64,000 bases of DNA. Source: Marsupella aquatica (Eukaryota; Marchantiophyta). Under the pieces are notes generated by a model. The model worked only from the letters and a program-made list of their open reading frames with translations, was not told the origin of the DNA and made no database searches. The stretch's first letter is position 1; each line of letters begins with the position of its first letter. Both the position numbers and the translations under genes were made by a program. This document shows positions 10,601 to 21,880 of the stretch, one piece after another. The DNA is taken from contig OZ316892.1 of the NCBI GenBank assembly GCA_973895155.1, positions 6,138,001 to 6,202,000 on the forward strand, read 5' to 3'.

Positions 10601-12998
10601 TACATATTGCACGCTAGCTATAACGTGAATATTTTCGAGCCTGCCCAAGAGCCCAATTATTTTTGCAGCTGTTCCTCTGTCGAACGTGCCATTCTTTGTC
10701 ACTAAAACGTTCAGACACAATATGCGTGGAGTCCGGGATGTTTTACTTGAGAAAAGTGTGTCAAAGTCTTCCCATATTTACGAAAGTAGACGTCCATGAG
10801 AAACAGGTCGCGAGTGGTGCTCAATGGAATGAAAGGGAACTGATATCCACTGGTCCACTCTGGTTAGTTTGTTCAAAAACCTACAGACCTTGTTCTGGCT
10901 CAAGAGCTAATTGGAACAATGAGTTTGATCGTCAATCTCTCTCTGAGGATTTAAAGTGAAAGTACCTGATGCTCAAAGAAAGGATAATCCAAGTAGGCAT
11001 CAAACCGCCTAGCAAATGATGTGTTGAGCTCCTCCTCCCACTTGACAGTGTACGTCATGTCGAGCTCCTTCTCAGGCCCAAGGAGTTGAAGATTGCTTTG
11101 GGTCAAATTCACTTGGATGATCTGCAACGATACCGATCAAAGTCCTATCCAAGTGAGAATTGCATTATTCATGTATATCAAAGATTCTGAATCTTGGGAA
11201 ATAGCCACTGTTATGATGACTATGATAGAACATACCTGATCCTTGTTGTACTTCACCACAAAGTTTTTATGTGTGTACAGCAGCTGTTTACCGTCATTAA
11301 GTTCCCCGACATATCCTGAAAGGACAAAAAAACGGTCATTACAGACTAATTGATCATTAAGCATATGCCACAAAAATAATAACTTCAAGGAAGCTCTAAT
11401 CAAGCACTCATCAAGTTCATGATAAAGAGTTCCACACGACCCATCAAATGTTAATAAAAGGACCTGGGGTGAATAAGCATAACCCGGATGTACTCACCCC
11501 AGAGAGGCAGGTCATCTGAAGTCCTCGAAGTGTCGAGATATGACAACACATGACAGCACAAAATCTTCCATTAACATCAGCAGTGAATCCTCACTAAAAA
11601 AAGTAAAACACGCGGACTACACACCAATGGATGTATTTTCAGTAACAATGTTCAAGAAAGACTAAAAAAAGCCACACATAGGAGCTGAAGATTAACAAGC
11701 CGGTAAGGGGCTCATGCCCAGATCACATAAAAAAACTCACCGATGAAAAACTCAAACCAGTAGATAGTTTTTATTGCGTCCTTGAATTGATTTATAGCAG
11801 GGAGATCCAGAGTGAGCTTGCATACAACAGCCTTATCCACCGGAGCTGCCAGCAGTGGAGTGTCAGAAGTTAAGACCGACGCAGTCAGAATCGTTTTAGG
11901 TCGCTTACTATCTTTAACTTCGTCTTGGCCATGTCAAGCTGCAGGACTTGGAATCGTACTACTGGCTAAAGAACGTGCTCTGTGCTCTCCTACAGAGACA
12001 TTGGTGTACATCAGTTTGCATCAGAGAAAATAACAGAAATGATAGTACCCAGCCCTCCATGGAGCTTACTCACATTTGAATTTTATGTCAATCTGGCTAT
12101 CGATAAGTTCATTGCCCTCGAGAACTTCGCCAAGGCCCCCCCATTTATGAGCAGGCTCCTGATCGCTTGGTTTGCAGAAAGGCAAACTGTAGTAATTGTA
12201 TGTCTCTTGGGGATTGTGGTAGGGACCAACTTTATTCACCCACAGAGTAACTTTATCACCATCGGCATACTGCGCAACCCGGCAGCACAATAGAAAATTA
12301 AGGTTTTGATGTGAACCACGAGATCAATTCAGAACTCGAACGTCGAAGTGCGCGAGGTGCCAATGCAAGATCTATTTACTCCACCGACAACAATAACGAA
12401 GCCCTAGATTTTAAGTAGATTTATTGCAAGGCGGAGTCGGCAGAGAAGGGACGCGCATTAGCAAGATGCCACAAGGATCGGAAGCAAAATTGGCTCTCAA
12501 TCGATGAAATACACCCCATGACTAGCATGAGGGTGACAACAGTATACAGGTAGCGATCCCATCGACGAAACTGATTCATTGTACGACAACCCTAAAGAGA
12601 TTCAACCATGCCTTTGGAATCTAGAAGGTTGTGGAAAATCACTCGATCAAAGCCGGAGAGTTCAAAGCCTTGTCGAAGCAAAGAAGAAGTCCAGAAATAC
12701 TAATCTCAGTGGTCAATCACCTCCACAGACGCACGCGAGTAACAACAAACGGTATCCATTCTCGACTCACAAGATCATAGTCCAATCGTACGGTCGAAAC
12801 AAACCAAAAGTAGCCCTTCCGCACGACTGCACAGAAAGAGCTCGACCAAGAGAAGCCTGAAAGAAACGACGAGAGAACGACGAGACGGCCGTAGATATTC
12901 ACCTTGTGATCGTACTCCGAAGCGCTACAGCAATGGAAGCATAGCACAAGAATGCCACAGACCGCCAGCCAAATGGCTTCCTTCCCTAGTTCCCGCAT
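7687..12998 (-). CDS. transmembrane 9 superfamily member 3-like (nonaspanin)
   Basis: Complete 13-exon gene, 587 aa, matching the 587-589 aa usual for TM9SF3/plant TMN1-type proteins. Exons: 12998-12903, 12269-12074, 11845-11741, 11515-11498, 11315-11236, 11121-10966, 10053-9919, 9667-9501, 9233-9139, 8952-8822, 8594-8352, 8165-7892, 7754-7687. All introns are GT-AG and phases join without a break. The ATG is chosen because it opens a signal peptide (residues 1-27, hydrophobic [11 protein letters not shown]). A luminal domain follows to about 217, with [14 protein letters not shown] and DDLPLWGYVGEL, then nine membrane segments from about 220. Visible family signatures are [33 protein letters not shown] and [16 protein letters not shown]. 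The C-terminus is RNIKCD, a KxD-type Golgi/COPI signal. TM9 proteins act in Golgi/endosomal membranes in sorting of transmembrane proteins. Family assignment is firm; the orthologue number is inferred. Confidence 0.95.
11498..11515 (-). other. 18-nt microexon (exon 4 of the TM9SF gene)
   Basis: Exon 3 ends ..TTCATCG before GTGAGT. The 18-nt piece between a TTCAG acceptor and a GTGAGT donor supplies AT GAC CTG CCT CTC TGG G. Exon 5 continues with GA TAT GTC. The join gives FIDDLPLWGYVGEL, the conserved family motif; skipping it would delete six residues in frame. Confidence 0.88.
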
Positions 12999-13882
12999 CT
13001 TCGAATTCCCTGATCGGTCCCTCTCTCTGTGTACAACCCTCCCTGCTCGCAATCAACTTTATTTCTCCCCCTCTTCTTGTGTCCCCTTCTCTAACACACT
13101 TTCTCCTCCTGGTCCCGCTCACTCTTGAGCTTCCTCCTCGGCGACTAACAGAAAGGCGATCCAACCACTCGGAGATCCCTCCCAATTCCGCACCCCACGT
13201 CGCCTACAGTCTCTATTTCCACATCTGCGATTCTGCGAAGCTCGACCTGCGATCCGAGCCTCTCCACCCAACGCCCCTTTTCTATATAGTCCAGCTTTCT
13301 CACGTCAAAGATTTCCTCCTCCGCCTCCGATGATCTATCTCCACCCTCCCACTCACTCACTCAATCACTCATCACTCCGCCTGCCTCTCTCTGTCTGTTT
13401 TCCGGCAGACAGGAGGACGAGCAGAACAAGATCGCAATGCGACGCATCCGCTCCACACACAGCCAAACAAACCAAATCACCGATACTCAAAACCCTTCCA
13501 TCGACCCCAACCAAACGACCAGGAAGACGGGAGTGTGGCAGGCTATCGAGCGAGCAAGCGAGCAAGCGAGCGAACGAGCGAAGGAAAGCTGGAAGGAAAA
13601 GCTCGAAGGAAAGCTGGAAGGAAAAAGCTGGAGGCAGCACCGAAATCGGAGAAAGAGGAGGACGACGAGGAGAGAGGAGAAAAGCGGAAGCAAGGGAAGA
13701 AAGAGCGTTTGCATGTGGACGAGGAAAAGGGGAGGGGAGAGACTCTGCCGGCACCTCCTTTCCTTTCCTTTCCTCTGTAAATCAACTCCGGTTCACTTCT
13801 TTCCTTATTAATTAATGCCTTTCCTTTCCTTTCCGGAGTGATCCACTCCTTCCTTTCCTGTCCTTAGTAATCCACTCCTTCC
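12999..13882. promoter_or_regulatory. upstream region of the TM9SF gene with purine-rich tract
   Basis: Roughly 13,540-13,740 is strongly purine-biased on the plus strand. It begins with gagcgagcaagcgagcaagc-type short repeats and runs into aggaaagctggaaggaaa repeats. A cctttcctttcctttcc run follows at 13,755-13,865. Open Lys/Glu/Arg-rich frames here are products of this composition, not genes. The tract lies about 540-740 bp upstream of the minus-strand ATG. I could not assign a transcription start or TATA box. Confidence 0.5.
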
Positions 13883-14414
13883 GGTTCACTTCCTTTCCTT
13901 ATTAATTAATGCCTCTCTTTGCCTACTGTAGCTTTTTCTCCAGCCTTTTGAGGGGACGGACCGCCTAACTAATGACTATTTAAGTGGATTGACTGATTTT
14001 ACTTCGGTTCACTTCTTTCCTTATTAATTAATGCCTCTCTTTGCCTACTGTAGCTTTTTCTCCAGCCTTTTGAGGGGACGGACCGCCTAACTAATGACTA
14101 TTTAATTAAGTGGATTGACTGATTTACTTCGGTTCACTTCTTTCCTTATTAATTGATGCCTTTCCTTTCCTTAATAATAATGCCATCTCCTTTCTTTGCC
14201 TAGCTTCTTCTCCAGCCTTTTGATGGGACGGACCGCCTAACTAATGACTATTTAAGTGGATTGACTGATTTTACTTCGGTTCACTTCTTTCCTTATTAAT
14301 TAATGCCTTTCCTTTCCTTATTAATTAATGCCATCGCCTTTCTTTGCCTAGCTTTTTCTCCAGCCCTTTGATGGGACGGACCGCCTAACAAATGACTATT
14401 TAAGTGGATTGACT
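13883..14414. repeat. tandem repeat, four 123-147-bp units
   Basis: Units start with ggttcacttctttccttatt at 13883, 14006, 14131 and 14278, with a partial copy at 13790. Each contains ttctccagccttttga, then gggacggaccgcctaa and a tatttaagtggattgac end. The two middle junctions are nearly identical. A more diverged partial copy of the second half lies at about 14,500-14,600, and another at about 16,205-16,330. Confidence 0.9.
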
Positions 14415-15028
14415 AATAAGAACAAGTGCTTTTTTTTGGTTCTAAGAAAGTTGATTGAAGTCTTGTTAGTGTACTACCGTAGCCCAAAATAATGCCTGGT
14501 GCTTTTCTCAGGCCTTGCCTTTCCAGCCTTTGATGGGACCGACCTCCTAATGATTATTTAATGCAGCTGACTAGTTAAAACAAAAGCTTTTTAATTATGA
14601 GTGAATTGATGATTGATGAGTTGTTAGACTACTGACTAGCCCAATGCTTGTGTGTAGCAGAATTGTCATGTTGTTGTCTGACCATGTGGTTGTTGAGACC
14701 ATATGGTCATTCGGCCAAATTGTTGTTGCTTTCCATGAGACCGTTGTGGTCAAGATGTTATTTTGTCCCCATTGAACGGCAATGAAAAAAAAATCCAGTG
14801 AACCGTCATGATCCATTCCTATCATTTTCAGTTTTTGTAAACAAACATTGCCTGTCATTCCATAATAAGGTGTTCAATAGTTCAATGTCCATGCATTGCA
14901 TGACCACCATTGTGCCCATGTAGTTGTTAGTGTGACAATACTTATGCATTGCTAAAAAATGTGGAGGTGAGATTATTTGGCACTTTCCCTTAGAGTGTAG
15001 AGTTACTTGGTAACTGTAATCAGTCTAA
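14415..15028. other. no gene; decayed copy of the neighbouring repeat
   Basis: Near 14,515-14,590 the text cagcctttgatgggaccgac resembles the tandem repeat next door. The rest shows nothing recognisable. Confidence 0.4.
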
Positions 15029-15189
15029 CCATAGTCAAGAACTTTTATTTTTACTTTATTTTAAAAAAATTAGGGGAAACCACACAGAAATGGAACAGTA
15101 GGTCACAACAATTGAACCCCAAGACCTATCAATCTCCACTCAAGTGAATACCACATAACCATGTCTCATTGGGCCATAGTCAAGAACTT
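15029..15189 (-). mobile_element. tRNA-derived SINE with perfect 16-bp target duplication
   Basis: The direct repeat ccatagtcaagaactt is present at 15029-15044 and again at 15174-15189. The 129 bp between them, read on the minus strand, begin CCCAATGAGACATGG and carry tRNA-promoter-like boxes: a degenerate A box (GTGGTATTCACTTGAG) and a B-box-like GGGGTTCAATTG. They end in a T/A-rich tail. The copy at 49593-49721 has the same length, orientation and order of sequence blocks. Two independent copies with different target duplications show transposition by reverse transcription. Confidence 0.85.
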
Positions 15190-16367
15190 AACTAAGGTAA
15201 GGTGTGTCACTTACTACTATATTTACTAGTTAGACTTAGTTTGTGAGTGGAACTTTGATTCATTATTAGAGAATCATCTAAAAGATAGGAAAAGTTAGTC
15301 TTTTGAGACTCCTTATGGTAGACTCATTATGGCCGACAAGCCAACAGTTCAGTAAAACTTGTTTGTGTGTTCCCCTGACATTACCGCTAAAGAGGACAAC
15401 CATGTATCTCATCTCTTGTGTTAACTATTTACTCGTCCAATGTTTCACATATGCATGTTGTCGATGAGTGGTCTTTTGTTCAACAGAGACACAAGGCAAG
15501 GGAAGATTGTCATTATGACTATGTTGTCATTCCGGCCGTGCAGTCAGTGATGCAACCCCGAGTACAACAATATCCCATCACGAGGTGCACAAAAATGTAG
15601 AGATGAGGCAAACATTATTGTAACAACTAAGAAGTGTTGTTCTTTTGATTGTGTCTCTTTGCAGTCATGTTTGTGTGTTGTTTTGGTTTATGGGTGGTTG
15701 TTGTTACAAAATATTATCATTTTGGTCTGTGTTGTTGTGAAAATGTTCTTGTTTGGGAGGGCAAGGGTGAGGGTGTGGGTGTGGGGATGCAAGATGGGTG
15801 ACCAGGCCAGGGTGTCGCAAAGTCCAAGCATGGTCCTGCGCTACTATAGATAGCATTTGTTTTTTAATTCTTGTATCTTTTAAGTTTTTTAATTTGTAGT
15901 GTTTCCTAATATTATCTTTAATTATTTTTCATTGCAGGCAGGTTGAGGCAGGTGCAAGCAGCTCGGACAAAAAGGTGAGGGGGAGAGGTGTATGGGTGAA
16001 TCTAACATTGCAACAACAAAAAAATGTTTCTTGGTGAATGGTTTGGATTTGGTCCAACCTCTTTCCCTTTTTGTAAGCAGGCTATCCCTCTATTTTGAAT
16101 GGATTGTTTATTGTAGTGTTTGATGGTAAGGAATTGGTATGAAAGGTCAGCAACTTTGCTCTAAATTACTATAATACTAATCCAAATACACTGAACCTCC
16201 CTTTTGTTCCTCTCCTTTACTTTGATTTTTCTAGGGCATTTGATGGGGACAAACTGCCTCATAATTTGTACTGTACTGTTGTTAAATGAAATGAAATTAA
16301 CAAAATTGGACTAATAAGAACAGAGCTTTTCAGTCATAAAAAAGTTGAAGACTTACAAGCTCATGTG
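15190..16367. other. no recognised gene
   Basis: Small ORFs at 15418-15600 and 15659-15853 have no protein features. Near 16,205-16,330 there is a diverged relative of the 13.9-14.4-kb repeat (gcatttgatggggac, then ctaataagaacagagctttt). Nothing else is seen. Confidence 0.4.
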
Positions 16368-16380
16368 GGATCCAAAATGT

Positions 16381-16852
16381 TTTTGGTATGAAAGTATATA
16401 TGTCAAACTACCAAAGAACAAAAGTGTCAAACCTGGAGACACAACCTCAAAGGCAAGAGACCCAATAAAGGGGTAAAGCAGCACAGGACAAACACCAGGA
16501 AGAGCAAAGAGCCAATAAGCCCATGAATCCCTATTTTGGCAAAGGAAATACCCCTATTGAGCAGTAAACTGAAAGGCCTGGTGAAGCTTTGGAGTGAAAC
16601 GCATAGGAGGGTCACAAAAAGGGAAAAACCTACAGCCTCTGCCCTCCATGCCCTCCAAAGAGTAGCAAATGCTTATTAAGGCCTGGTAAAGCTTTGGAGT
16701 GAAATGCATAGGAGGGTCACAAAAAGGGAAAACCCAACAGCCTCTGCCCTCCAAAGAGTAGCAAATGCTTGATCCCTTTCTAGTGCAACAAGCACCCTCT
16801 GTGTAAATAAGGCAGCCAAGACAAGGGTAACAAGGAGCTATACTCAAATGAG
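16381..16852 (-). mobile_element. 5'-truncated LINE tail with internal duplication and probable target duplication
   Basis: On the minus strand the segment encodes a degenerate C-terminal stretch ending DPPMRFTPKLYQAFQF. It then has a non-coding tail, TTTATTGGGTCTCTTGCC then TTTGAGG...TGTCTCCAGG, shared with copies at 31.9, 38.7, 39.3, 46.1 and 51.9 kb. About 105 bp is duplicated in tandem (copies near 16575 and 16680). Flanks read ggatccaaaatgt (16368-16380) and gatcccaaaatgt (16853-16865), a likely but imperfect target-site duplication. Confidence 0.55.
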
Positions 16853-16865
16853 ATCCCAAAATGTA

Positions 16866-17928
16866 ATTTTTATGACAGTCAAGCAACTTTACTACATATC
16901 ACTATCCACTTCCAAATACAGAAAGCCTCCAATTTGCTCCTAGTACTAGCCCAATGCCACCCAGTAGCACTGTATTGTCCATTGTAAGTGATCCTCAACG
17001 GTTGTCATGCACACTGAAAAGGCCAGGCAAACACACCAGATAATCTCTGGGTCTTCTTATAGCAGTCATATTTTGCCCCGGATTTTGGTAGCCCATCAAG
17101 AACAATGTGTTGGGAGTGGTGTAAAATGAAAAATTTTGATTAGTAGAATAGACTCAGTTCTAAGGTTAGAAGAAGTTAGGTAGTTGGATTACACCTTATG
17201 TAGCTCTAACATGTCGTGTTGGAAACGTTCCACTTGCCATTATTTTGGATATTTGACATATGTTCCAAGACGACCAGAAAAGAACTGCAAAACTATCGAG
17301 TCTCCAGGTTTGACACTTTCTGTCTCAAAAATGTATGCGTTTTTTTGGCAGGTTAAGGTAACCCTAATCTTGCCACTTTCGATAATGCTTGACAAACCTT
17401 CGGATGATGGATATTTGCAAGATTGAAAATGAATGGACTTACAATCCATGCCTGGTACCATCTCTTTGCAGCTTCAATTAATGACATTAAAAATGAGGCC
17501 ACCAACAAAGCCCAAAGAGGGCTACAGTGGTGGTTGTGTCCAATTTTTTCTAGAAAATAAAACATACCAGTGGTATGAAATTGCCGCACCAATTCCTAAA
17601 CGACAGCACGTCTGCTCTTCACTCGCTCTTCCTGCTCCTAGGAGAATACAGGGAGCGCTCCTCTCTACTCTCAATCTAACAGCTGTTTAGAACAGCTTTC
17701 TTACAAACCTTCAAGATCCATGCCTCCTATTTCTCAGGCCTTGGAACAAGATTCCAGACTAAGGTTGACAGATGTGAGCGGCGCAATATGCACTTTGTCA
17801 AAATCGGGCATCATACTTACAAAACAGGTTCTGAAAGGCAAATAAGTATTTGAGCTGTCCCATTCGTTTTACTCCGACATTTGAGAGCATGAGGCTCTAC
17901 CACTTGGAGAAAACTAATACGTTCAGTT
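16866..17928. other. no recognised gene; 3' flank of the mitochondrial carrier gene
   Basis: Minus-strand ORFs at 17461-17240 and 17592-17353 overlap and are unrecognised. The portion near 17,928 is expected to contain the 3' UTR of the minus-strand carrier gene. Confidence 0.4.
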
Positions 17929-20900
17929 CTAGGACTCCTGTGCAGGATTGGCTACTCCCCCAATTTGTTCATCATATGATGGAACAGGTCCTGAAATAGC
18001 TGCGAGGTCAAGACTGGCTGACATTCCAGGTAATTCTCTCTTTCGAATTTCTATCGGACCGCCAGGTTCATCATTAAACTTCTTCCGCAAAAGTTCAACA
18101 GTCATGAAGGTTAGACCAGCTGCTGGCACATACCACATAACTCTTGGAACTGATCCCCTGAAGAGCCCTGCGACTTTTTCTTCCCTCCAGATTGTCTGAA
18201 AGGCATCAAGCCAGCCCTTGTAGCTGAGCAACAAAAGCCAACGACTCTTTTCAGTGAGAACTTGTTGAAAAAAAGCAATCAGAAATGGATGCATGAATAA
18301 GCCGTACTGAAATCTCCCAAGGAAAATCGAAACATTACGAAGTTCAAGGAAGACAATCTGTCCGGGCATACCGAACGTTAGTTCCTTGAACTTGAAGTCT
18401 TGTTTTCACAACATCCAAGGGAGTGCATATAAACGCACTGATACCTGGTGCACAGGGACAAGTGCACAAAATGAGTACCTCAGTGGCCCTCCGAAGGCAA
18501 AGAAGGAAACTCAAGCCCAACGTTGCTTAAATGTTCGTCTTTCGTGATCATCAGTCTCCGAGCTACAGTAGTCCTCGGCTTACTGGATTCATATTAATGG
18601 AAAGGAAGACAGAGTACTACCAGATATGAATCAGCAAACGGATCCATGAACATTGTTATTGAGCTTTCCAATCATCTGGACAAAGGCTAGTGTCTTGGAG
18701 CACAATTTTATCTGCATAGCCAGAAGACGATAGTATCGTCTAAAATGGCAGCTAAATCTTAGTGACTTCAACAAGGCCGTACTAGATGATTTCGATGGCT
18801 AACATGACAAGCTGACACAAGAAGATCAGCCGTACAGAAAACACAGGAATATCATACCTCCAGCAACTCCTCCTAGTACAAGTTCTTCCAAGGAGTTGAA
18901 TTCGCGTTTATTTGCGACTACTCCTGGCTGTGACCATTTTACATGAGCATGCTCCAGAGCCTTCCTGAACGCTTCGTAGAACATAATCTGGGACAATAAA
19001 ATAAAGTCAGGGAACGCGAGACGCGCGACGCCTTGGCAGAAAGATCGAGTACAATAACCTTGCAGGAACCTTTCGTAATTACCTGGAAGCCTGCGAAAGG
19101 AACATCTCTTGCCAGGGTTGACATGTATCTGCAAAAGCGATTCCATTGTCAGTTGATCAGAATTTGAGAGAAAGGGGCTTCCTCATGATACGAACCCCGA
19201 CATGAAATCTTCAGGGGGCCCAAGAACATGGTTAAAGCTTAGCAAGTCACAGAAGAAGGACCAGTCAAAGTCAAGCATGACGACGAGAATTCAGATTCAC
19301 TTACCCAGCATACAGGCCCCTTACGCCCTCCTGTCGGATTATACATTTCCCCGCACTGAATAAGCCAGTGTAATACTGTTGCCCTCCAGGTGTTTTATTC
19401 AATTTCGAAGCAGACAGGAAGGCCTTTTTACTACCCTGAATTTGCATTCGTTGCTTGATAACTTCACACGGAACATATATCACTGACCCTATAGTATCAC
19501 CTGAAAGCCACAAAGGATCGCGGCAAATCAGTTGGCTTGTCTTGTATTTCTATTAAAATGAAAAACTTTCTTAAACTAGCACTCTATGTTACACCGTGAA
19601 GGAGCTTTAAACAGAGTGATCTCCACTCCCATCTAGTCTTGTTTGGTGTATACTTCTGTAAACGTGTCAAACCATTATCAAAATAGACTGAAAAAGATCC
19701 ACCGCTCCATGTTACTCGTACCCGAGATTCTGAGATACATCTGGCTAATCTTGCGTTGCCTTACTCTTATTGGGACAACAAATTTCTGCACGCTCTTCAG
19801 GGGAGGAACAAAAATAACCTCATGAAAAATGTTCAATAGAGTCGTAACCAGGTAAGTTTGATCAATCATGGCCATCATTCCGCATCGCAATGCTTATAGC
19901 AGTAAATAGGAAAGTCAGTAAGTTTGCATAAACCGTACCAGCTGCCCCAGCTATAAAGTGAGTCCAAGGCCCAGCTAAATTTGGATTGTGTTGTTCCAGC
20001 CATTCCTTACTGCCTTCTATGAATCCAAAATAAGTGGCACCAGTTATAAATGAGCCCGTAATTCCGGGCACAACCCCTCTATAGAACCCTGCATGCGGGC
20101 CACCAAGAATATGTTATTCAAATCAGGACAGCAGAGAACAGTATCAAATGTTCTACTACCCCATTGACTGAACACACACAAATTTTGGAAGCCGAATAAG
20201 ACCTTCAAGATGTGTAAAGTAACCTCCTATATCAGGTAAAGCCAAGTTCCTAGCCAGACGAACGAGCAATAGTAGTCCATAATAGCTTTCGGTTCTCAAG
20301 TATATAAGTAACAAGGTAGTGCAGACCACTTGTTGTGATGTTACTAATAAATTAAAGATTCACCCACCTCGGAGACCGTCTTCCGAAAGCACTGCTTTGA
20401 AAACTTGCCCTATGTCACTGGGTCTCTGAAAACCACAACAACCCAAACAAAACAAAAATCCGAGTATGAATAAGCGGGTGTTTTTCAATTTCATCCCATG
20501 TTCCTACATTGTATTGGAAGCTTGGTACCCCTATCAGTTTGGCATGGTCCATCTAACAAATCGCAATAACCAAGCCCATGTACAACAATGTTGACCACCC
20601 GGTAGGTCACACCGATCCTTCGTCTTTTGAGGCAATGAACCTACCTCCCTTACCACATAATTCTGCAAGGAAACCTAAACATAAGTTGCAAAGGAACATC
20701 GCATCTGAATAAAAGATTGAGGTACGGCATCGAAAAAATTGAGACAATGTCGCTCCTCCGTTCAGGCCATGAAAACGACGATCTTCGACAGATTCCGTGT
20801 GCTCGGCAAACCAGTCACTCTGCTTCAGTCCCACCAAAGCCATGCAATTTCAAAATCTAGAGCACCACATCGACCAGTATACCTGGACAGACAATCCGAT

Positions 20901-21008
20901 TGGGCCCCCGCTCTGCAACCGGGTCTTGAGAGTGTCCACAGGGTGCATCAACGTTTCCCCAATCACGCCGGCCAGCCCGCCCCATAAGAATTCCCACCAG
21001 CCATTCAT
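17929..21008 (-). CDS. mitochondrial carrier family protein (SLC25, SAM-carrier/MME1-like)
   Basis: Complete 8-exon gene, 357 aa. Exons: 21008-20883, 20425-20368, 20088-19939, 19500-19305, 19128-19083, 18987-18858, 18444-18372, 18223-17929. All junctions are GT-AG with matching phases. It has the tripartite carrier plan with three signatures: HPVDTLKTR (P23-K28), VPCEVIKQR (P122-K127) and TPLDVVKTR (P244-K249). A third-repeat RGSVPRVMWYVPA follows, then a hydrophilic C-terminal extension of about 50 aa ending GGVANPAQES. The start is chosen because MNGWWEFLWGGLAG begins directly at the first transmembrane helix, as in recalled plant relatives such as Arabidopsis At1g74240. Carriers of this fold exchange metabolites across the inner mitochondrial (sometimes plastid) membrane. 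The substrate cannot be told from sequence; S-adenosylmethionine or magnesium-type relatives are the nearest I recall. Confidence 0.93.
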
Positions 21009-21683
21009 GGCGGATGAAGAAGAGATCCCGCTTCACTTCTTCTCTTCTTCCATACACTCCGTCCAGATGGGATCTTCAACATTCATGGCAAGGAATCGAT
21101 GATTTCGTCAGTCTAAGTAATTCTCTGCTTCCACTGCGCGTCATCCGCCTCGTCCATAGTCCACACGATTTCCAACCAATCCAATTACCGGACCTCAGCC
21201 TGCATGAGACCCTCGCGCCAGGTCCCTGCTCGATTCCAGAGCTCTCCAACGGGTAAAACCAGCAATGCACTCCCAGGATGGAACAGAAGAAGCAAGAGAT
21301 TCAGGGTTTAAAAGAGTCAATCAATGCATGCGGTCTGCTAGCCGAGTGGACAATCAAGGTGACATCGAATCGAATCCAACTTGAGGAAGAAAATCGTCAG
21401 CCAACTGAAAGACTTGCGGTGTACGATGTCTCCATCTCTTTGGTTCGTTGAAAGCCTTTTGGAGAGAGAGAGAGCGCCTTGCTCCAGGGTGGCGTGCAAC
21501 ACCATGTGACAAAGCAGCGAGCAGCACGAAGCCACGACAAATGCAACCAAATTCAGGAGGTCAGCCAAGGAGCAAGGCGATGGTAGTGTGGGGTGCAGGA
21601 TGAATACTGAAGGAATGGAATGGAATCAGGGGACAAGCAAGGTTTGGGGTTTACGCGTGTTAGGGTTCGGCCGAGTGCAGTTT
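21009..21683. other. upstream flank of the carrier gene
   Basis: Contains a gagagagagagag run near 21,460 and unique-looking DNA. ORFs here are short and overlap the carrier 5' UTR region. No TATA box or transcription start could be assigned. Confidence 0.35.
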
Positions 21684-21880
21684 GTCTTACACCTTACAGT
21701 GTCGAAATTCGATATGTGTCGTTTCTTTTCAATCTCAATATGTTAGTCTAGGCAAAGTAAAGTGATGATCCCATGGAGGGAGCCATATGTCTTACACCTT
21801 ACAGTGTCAATTTTCAACATGTGCTTCTTCTGGTCAATATCAATATGTTATTCTAGACAAGGAAATGGTATGGACCCCCC
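21684..21880. repeat. 105-bp tandem duplication
   Basis: gtcttacaccttacagtgtc occurs at 21684 and 21789, followed in both copies by a tcaatatcaatatgtta-type block. The copies have diverged clearly. Confidence 0.75.

Noticed and set aside
10663-10959. 98-codon plus-strand frame within the TM9SF gene
   Set aside because: It sits in the large intron between exons 6 and 7, on the opposite strand, with no recognisable features.
13330-13815. Overlapping Lys/Arg/Glu-rich and Ser/Leu/Phe-rich frames on both strands
   Set aside because: They follow purine/pyrimidine composition of a low-complexity tract upstream of the TM9SF gene. All frames are open together and none has protein-like features.
21661-21675. 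Telomere-like TTAGGG word
   Set aside because: A single gttagggttcgg, not an array; such words occur by chance and in plant promoters.
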